Origin: JASFTV01 sp050050615
Lineage (GTDB): Bacteria; Desulfobacterota; DSM-4660; Desulfatiglandales; HGW-15
DNA: 7,910 nucleotides
Direction: 5' to 3'
Assembly (NCBI GenBank): GCA_050050615.1
Contig: JASFTV010000155.1
Span: 1-7,910 of the forward strand
Part shown: piece by piece, positions 6,759 through 7,910 of the stretch
How positions within the stretch are numbered: position 1 is the first letter of the stretch
How the letters are laid out: every line of letters begins with the position of its first letter
The notes under the pieces: generated by a model
Seen by the model: the letters and a program-made list of their open reading frames with translations, nothing else
Databases searched by the model: none
What the model was told of the DNA's origin: nothing
Translations under genes and position numbers: made by a program

Positions 6759-7744
6759 AGATAGTGGTCAAAATGCTGATAGTAATATTGAAGGGTCTTT
6801 GTCAAGCCCTCCTCAAGGCGAATCACAGGCCGCCAGTTCAGGGCCTGTTGAATCTTGTTGTAATCTGCATAGTAGTCACCAATGTCAATAACCTGACGAT
6901 CTTTAGGAAAAGGGATGATTTTGTAATCTCCGTTTCCGTGTACCTTAACCATTAGAGCGGCCAACTCCTTGAGATCTACATGCTCAGGGCCTCCAAGGTT
7001 GTATACCTCGCCATTGGTACTATCCGTAATAGCTGCCATAAGCATGGCTGTGATCACGTCCTCAACATAGTTGAAATCCCGGATTTGCAAACCGGTCCCC
7101 CAAATTTCTAAGGGTTTGTTTTCCACAAGATACCGTATCCAGACACCGAGAAATGTTTGGCGGGCGTCTTTAATGCGCATCCGAGGGCCATAAGTATTCG
7201 TCAAGCGCAGCGCACAGCTCCTGACGCCGTAAACATTGTTGTACAAGATATGATACCATTCCCCGGCCATCTTATTGATGCCGTTCACGTCCGTAGGATG
7301 CAAAAGATGATCTTCATGAACGGGCAAGAAGTCGGGCTTGCCGTATATTTGCCTTGTGCTGGCATAGACGATTTTGATGGAGGGATTATGTCGTCGGCAA
7401 GCTTCGAGAATAAATAATTGAGACCGGCAATTGATTTCAAGGTCCACGAAGGGATTCTGCATAGAATCAATATGGCTTGTCTGGCCAGCCAGATTGAAAA
7501 GATAGTCCTGTCCTTGTACCAGGTAGGCCATTCCAAATTCGTCCCGGATATCCGCAATATTTACCTTGATTCGGTCCTCGTAACCGTTGACATTGAATAG
7601 ATTCCCACCATACTCAGGGATTAGACTGTCCACAGCGGTTACATGAGCGCCAAGGTCAGCCAGCCTCCTGGCCAGATTGCTCCCAATAAAACCGAGCCCG
7701 CCAGTTATCAGAACGTTTTTCCCCTGGTAATCACTGAAATCCAT
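6755..7744 (-). CDS. Extended SDR NAD-dependent nucleotide-sugar epimerase/dehydratase (Asn at the catalytic Tyr position)
   Basis: The 329-residue protein is of normal length for the extended SDR family. The NAD(P)-binding motif is TGGLGFIGSNL (14-24), Asp39 in AVDS ends strand 2, DIR (65-67) and NLAGQTSHIDS (84-94) follow, and YASTRQIYG lies at 127-135. In place of YxxxK it reads NGINK (154-158): Lys158 is kept but Asn154 replaces the catalytic Tyr. RLTNTYGPRM (180-189) and RDFNYVEDV (222-230) are the usual substrate-binding stretches. The Asp-Glu pair that RmlB-type 4,6-dehydratases carry after the Ser/Thr is absent (Arg131-Gln132), so the fold is clear but the reaction is not. The NGINKMAGE form appears in my memory in a set of related SDR proteins from polysaccharide clusters, so it is probably not a sequencing error. 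AAGGT lies six bases before the ATG. It heads the run and overlaps the aminotransferase gene by four bases. Confidence 0.92.
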   Translation of the reverse strand: MDFSDYQGKNVLITGGLGFIGSNLARRLADLGAHVTAVDSLIPEYGGNLFNVNGYEDRIKVNIADIRDEFGMAYLVQGQDYLFNLAGQTSHIDSMQNPFVDLEINCRSQLFILEACRRHNPSIKIVYASTRQIYGKPDFLPVHEDHLLHPTDVNGINKMAGEWYHILYNNVYGVRSCALRLTNTYGPRMRIKDARQTFLGVWIRYLVENKPLEIWGTGLQIRDFNYVEDVITAMLMAAITDSTNGEVYNLGGPEHVDLKELAALMVKVHGNGDYKIIPFPKDRQVIDIGDYYADYNKIQQALNWRPVIRLEEGLTKTLQYYYQHFDHYL

Positions 7745-7750
7745 AAGAAG

Positions 7751-7755
7751 ACCTT
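7751..7755 (-). promoter_or_regulatory. Ribosome binding site of the SDR gene
   Basis: AAGGT on the minus strand lies six bases before the ATG at 7744. It supports that start for the first gene of the run, with an AT-rich leader upstream. Confidence 0.6.
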
Positions 7756-7775
7756 AATTTTTCTTACATCTTAAT

Positions 7776-7804
7776 AGTTTATCACTACCTGGCAGCTTAT
7801 TCAA
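7776..7804 (-). promoter_or_regulatory. Weak sigma-70-like promoter candidate upstream of the SDR gene
   Basis: On the minus strand TTGAAT (7799-7804) and TAAACT (7776-7781) are 17 bases apart, each matching four of six consensus bases. Transcription from here would leave a leader of roughly 25 bases before the SDR start codon. AT-rich intergenic DNA often gives such matches by chance, so this is only a candidate for the promoter of the six-gene run. Confidence 0.25.
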
Positions 7805-7910
7805 CAACGTTCTGGTATCGTGTCCCGGAAATAACCTTCATATGTCCAAGGATAGGAGTCATATCTTTGGGGACCGCTCGGGGGTCTCTCCCCAGAACCG
7901 CAACCAGAAT
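7797..7910 (-). CDS. Possible 3' end of an upstream gene (37 codons, reaches window edge)
   Basis: Reading leftwards from the edge, a frame stays open for 37 codons and stops with TAA at 7797-7799. Its end reads KVISGTRYQNVVE. I do not recognise it. A second minus-strand frame is also open for about 35 codons over the same bases, so open length alone does not make this coding. If real, it would be the C-terminus of a gene in the same direction, ending 52 bases before the SDR start. It may equally be non-coding or repeat-derived sequence. Confidence 0.27.
   Translation of the reverse strand: MLVAVLGRDPRAVPKDMTPILGHMKVISGTRYQNVVE
7869..7893. repeat. GC-rich imperfect inverted repeat near the right edge
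   Basis: GGG-GACC (7869-7875) can pair with GGTC (7883-7886) and CCC (7891-7893), leaving a seven-base loop and an unpaired bulge on one arm. No T-run follows on either strand. It lies within the 166 bases upstream of the SDR gene that hold no confident gene, and its role is unknown. Confidence 0.3.

Noticed and set aside
6755..7744. Naming the SDR as an RmlB-type 4,6-dehydratase or GalE-type epimerase
   Set aside because: The Asp-Glu pair of dehydratases is absent and the catalytic Tyr is Asn, so a specific gene name is not justified.
7869..7893. GC-rich hairpin as an intrinsic terminator
   Set aside because: No T-run follows on either strand and the stem has a bulge, so it was kept only as an inverted repeat.

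Overview
The window is a surface-polysaccharide or glycoconjugate gene block. Six genes run together on the minus strand (7744 down to 1110). A seventh, cut by the left edge of the window, runs on the plus strand towards them (up to 1132). Intermediate GC content by eye, tight spacing with start/stop overlaps, and GTG starts point to a bacterium. The protein families would fit a Gram-negative environmental lineage such as Desulfobacterota or Nitrospirota, but nothing here fixes the taxon.

Layout in minus-strand reading order: an extended SDR nucleotide-sugar epimerase/dehydratase (7744-6755); a DegT/DnrJ/EryC1/StrS PLP sugar aminotransferase (6758-5643, ATGA overlap with the SDR gene); a class I SAM methyltransferase (best start 5638, end 5000); a second, different class I SAM methyltransferase with an HWW motif (4966-4229); a DPM1-like family 2 glycosyltransferase without a membrane domain (4209-3463); and a large YfhO-family polytopic membrane protein (3437-1110). 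On the plus strand, 1-1132 encodes the C-terminal part of a second YfhO-family protein. The two YfhO genes meet tail to tail and overlap by 23 bases.

How they may work together (inference): the SDR and aminotransferase would shape a nucleotide-linked (amino)sugar, and one or both methyltransferases could methylate it. The GT2 enzyme would load a sugar onto a polyprenyl phosphate at the inner face of the membrane. The YfhO protein would be the GT-C-type transferase that uses the flipped lipid-linked sugar outside the membrane. This is the logic of three-component glycosylation systems such as Bacillus CsbB/YfhO. No GtrA/GtcA-type flippase is encoded here. The notable points are the pairing of GT2 with two YfhO paralogues, and an SDR whose catalytic Tyr position is Asn.

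The right end (7745-7910) holds no complete gene. It has a short open frame reaching the edge, a weak promoter-like sequence and a GC-rich imperfect inverted repeat. No RNA gene, CRISPR array or insertion sequence was recognised.
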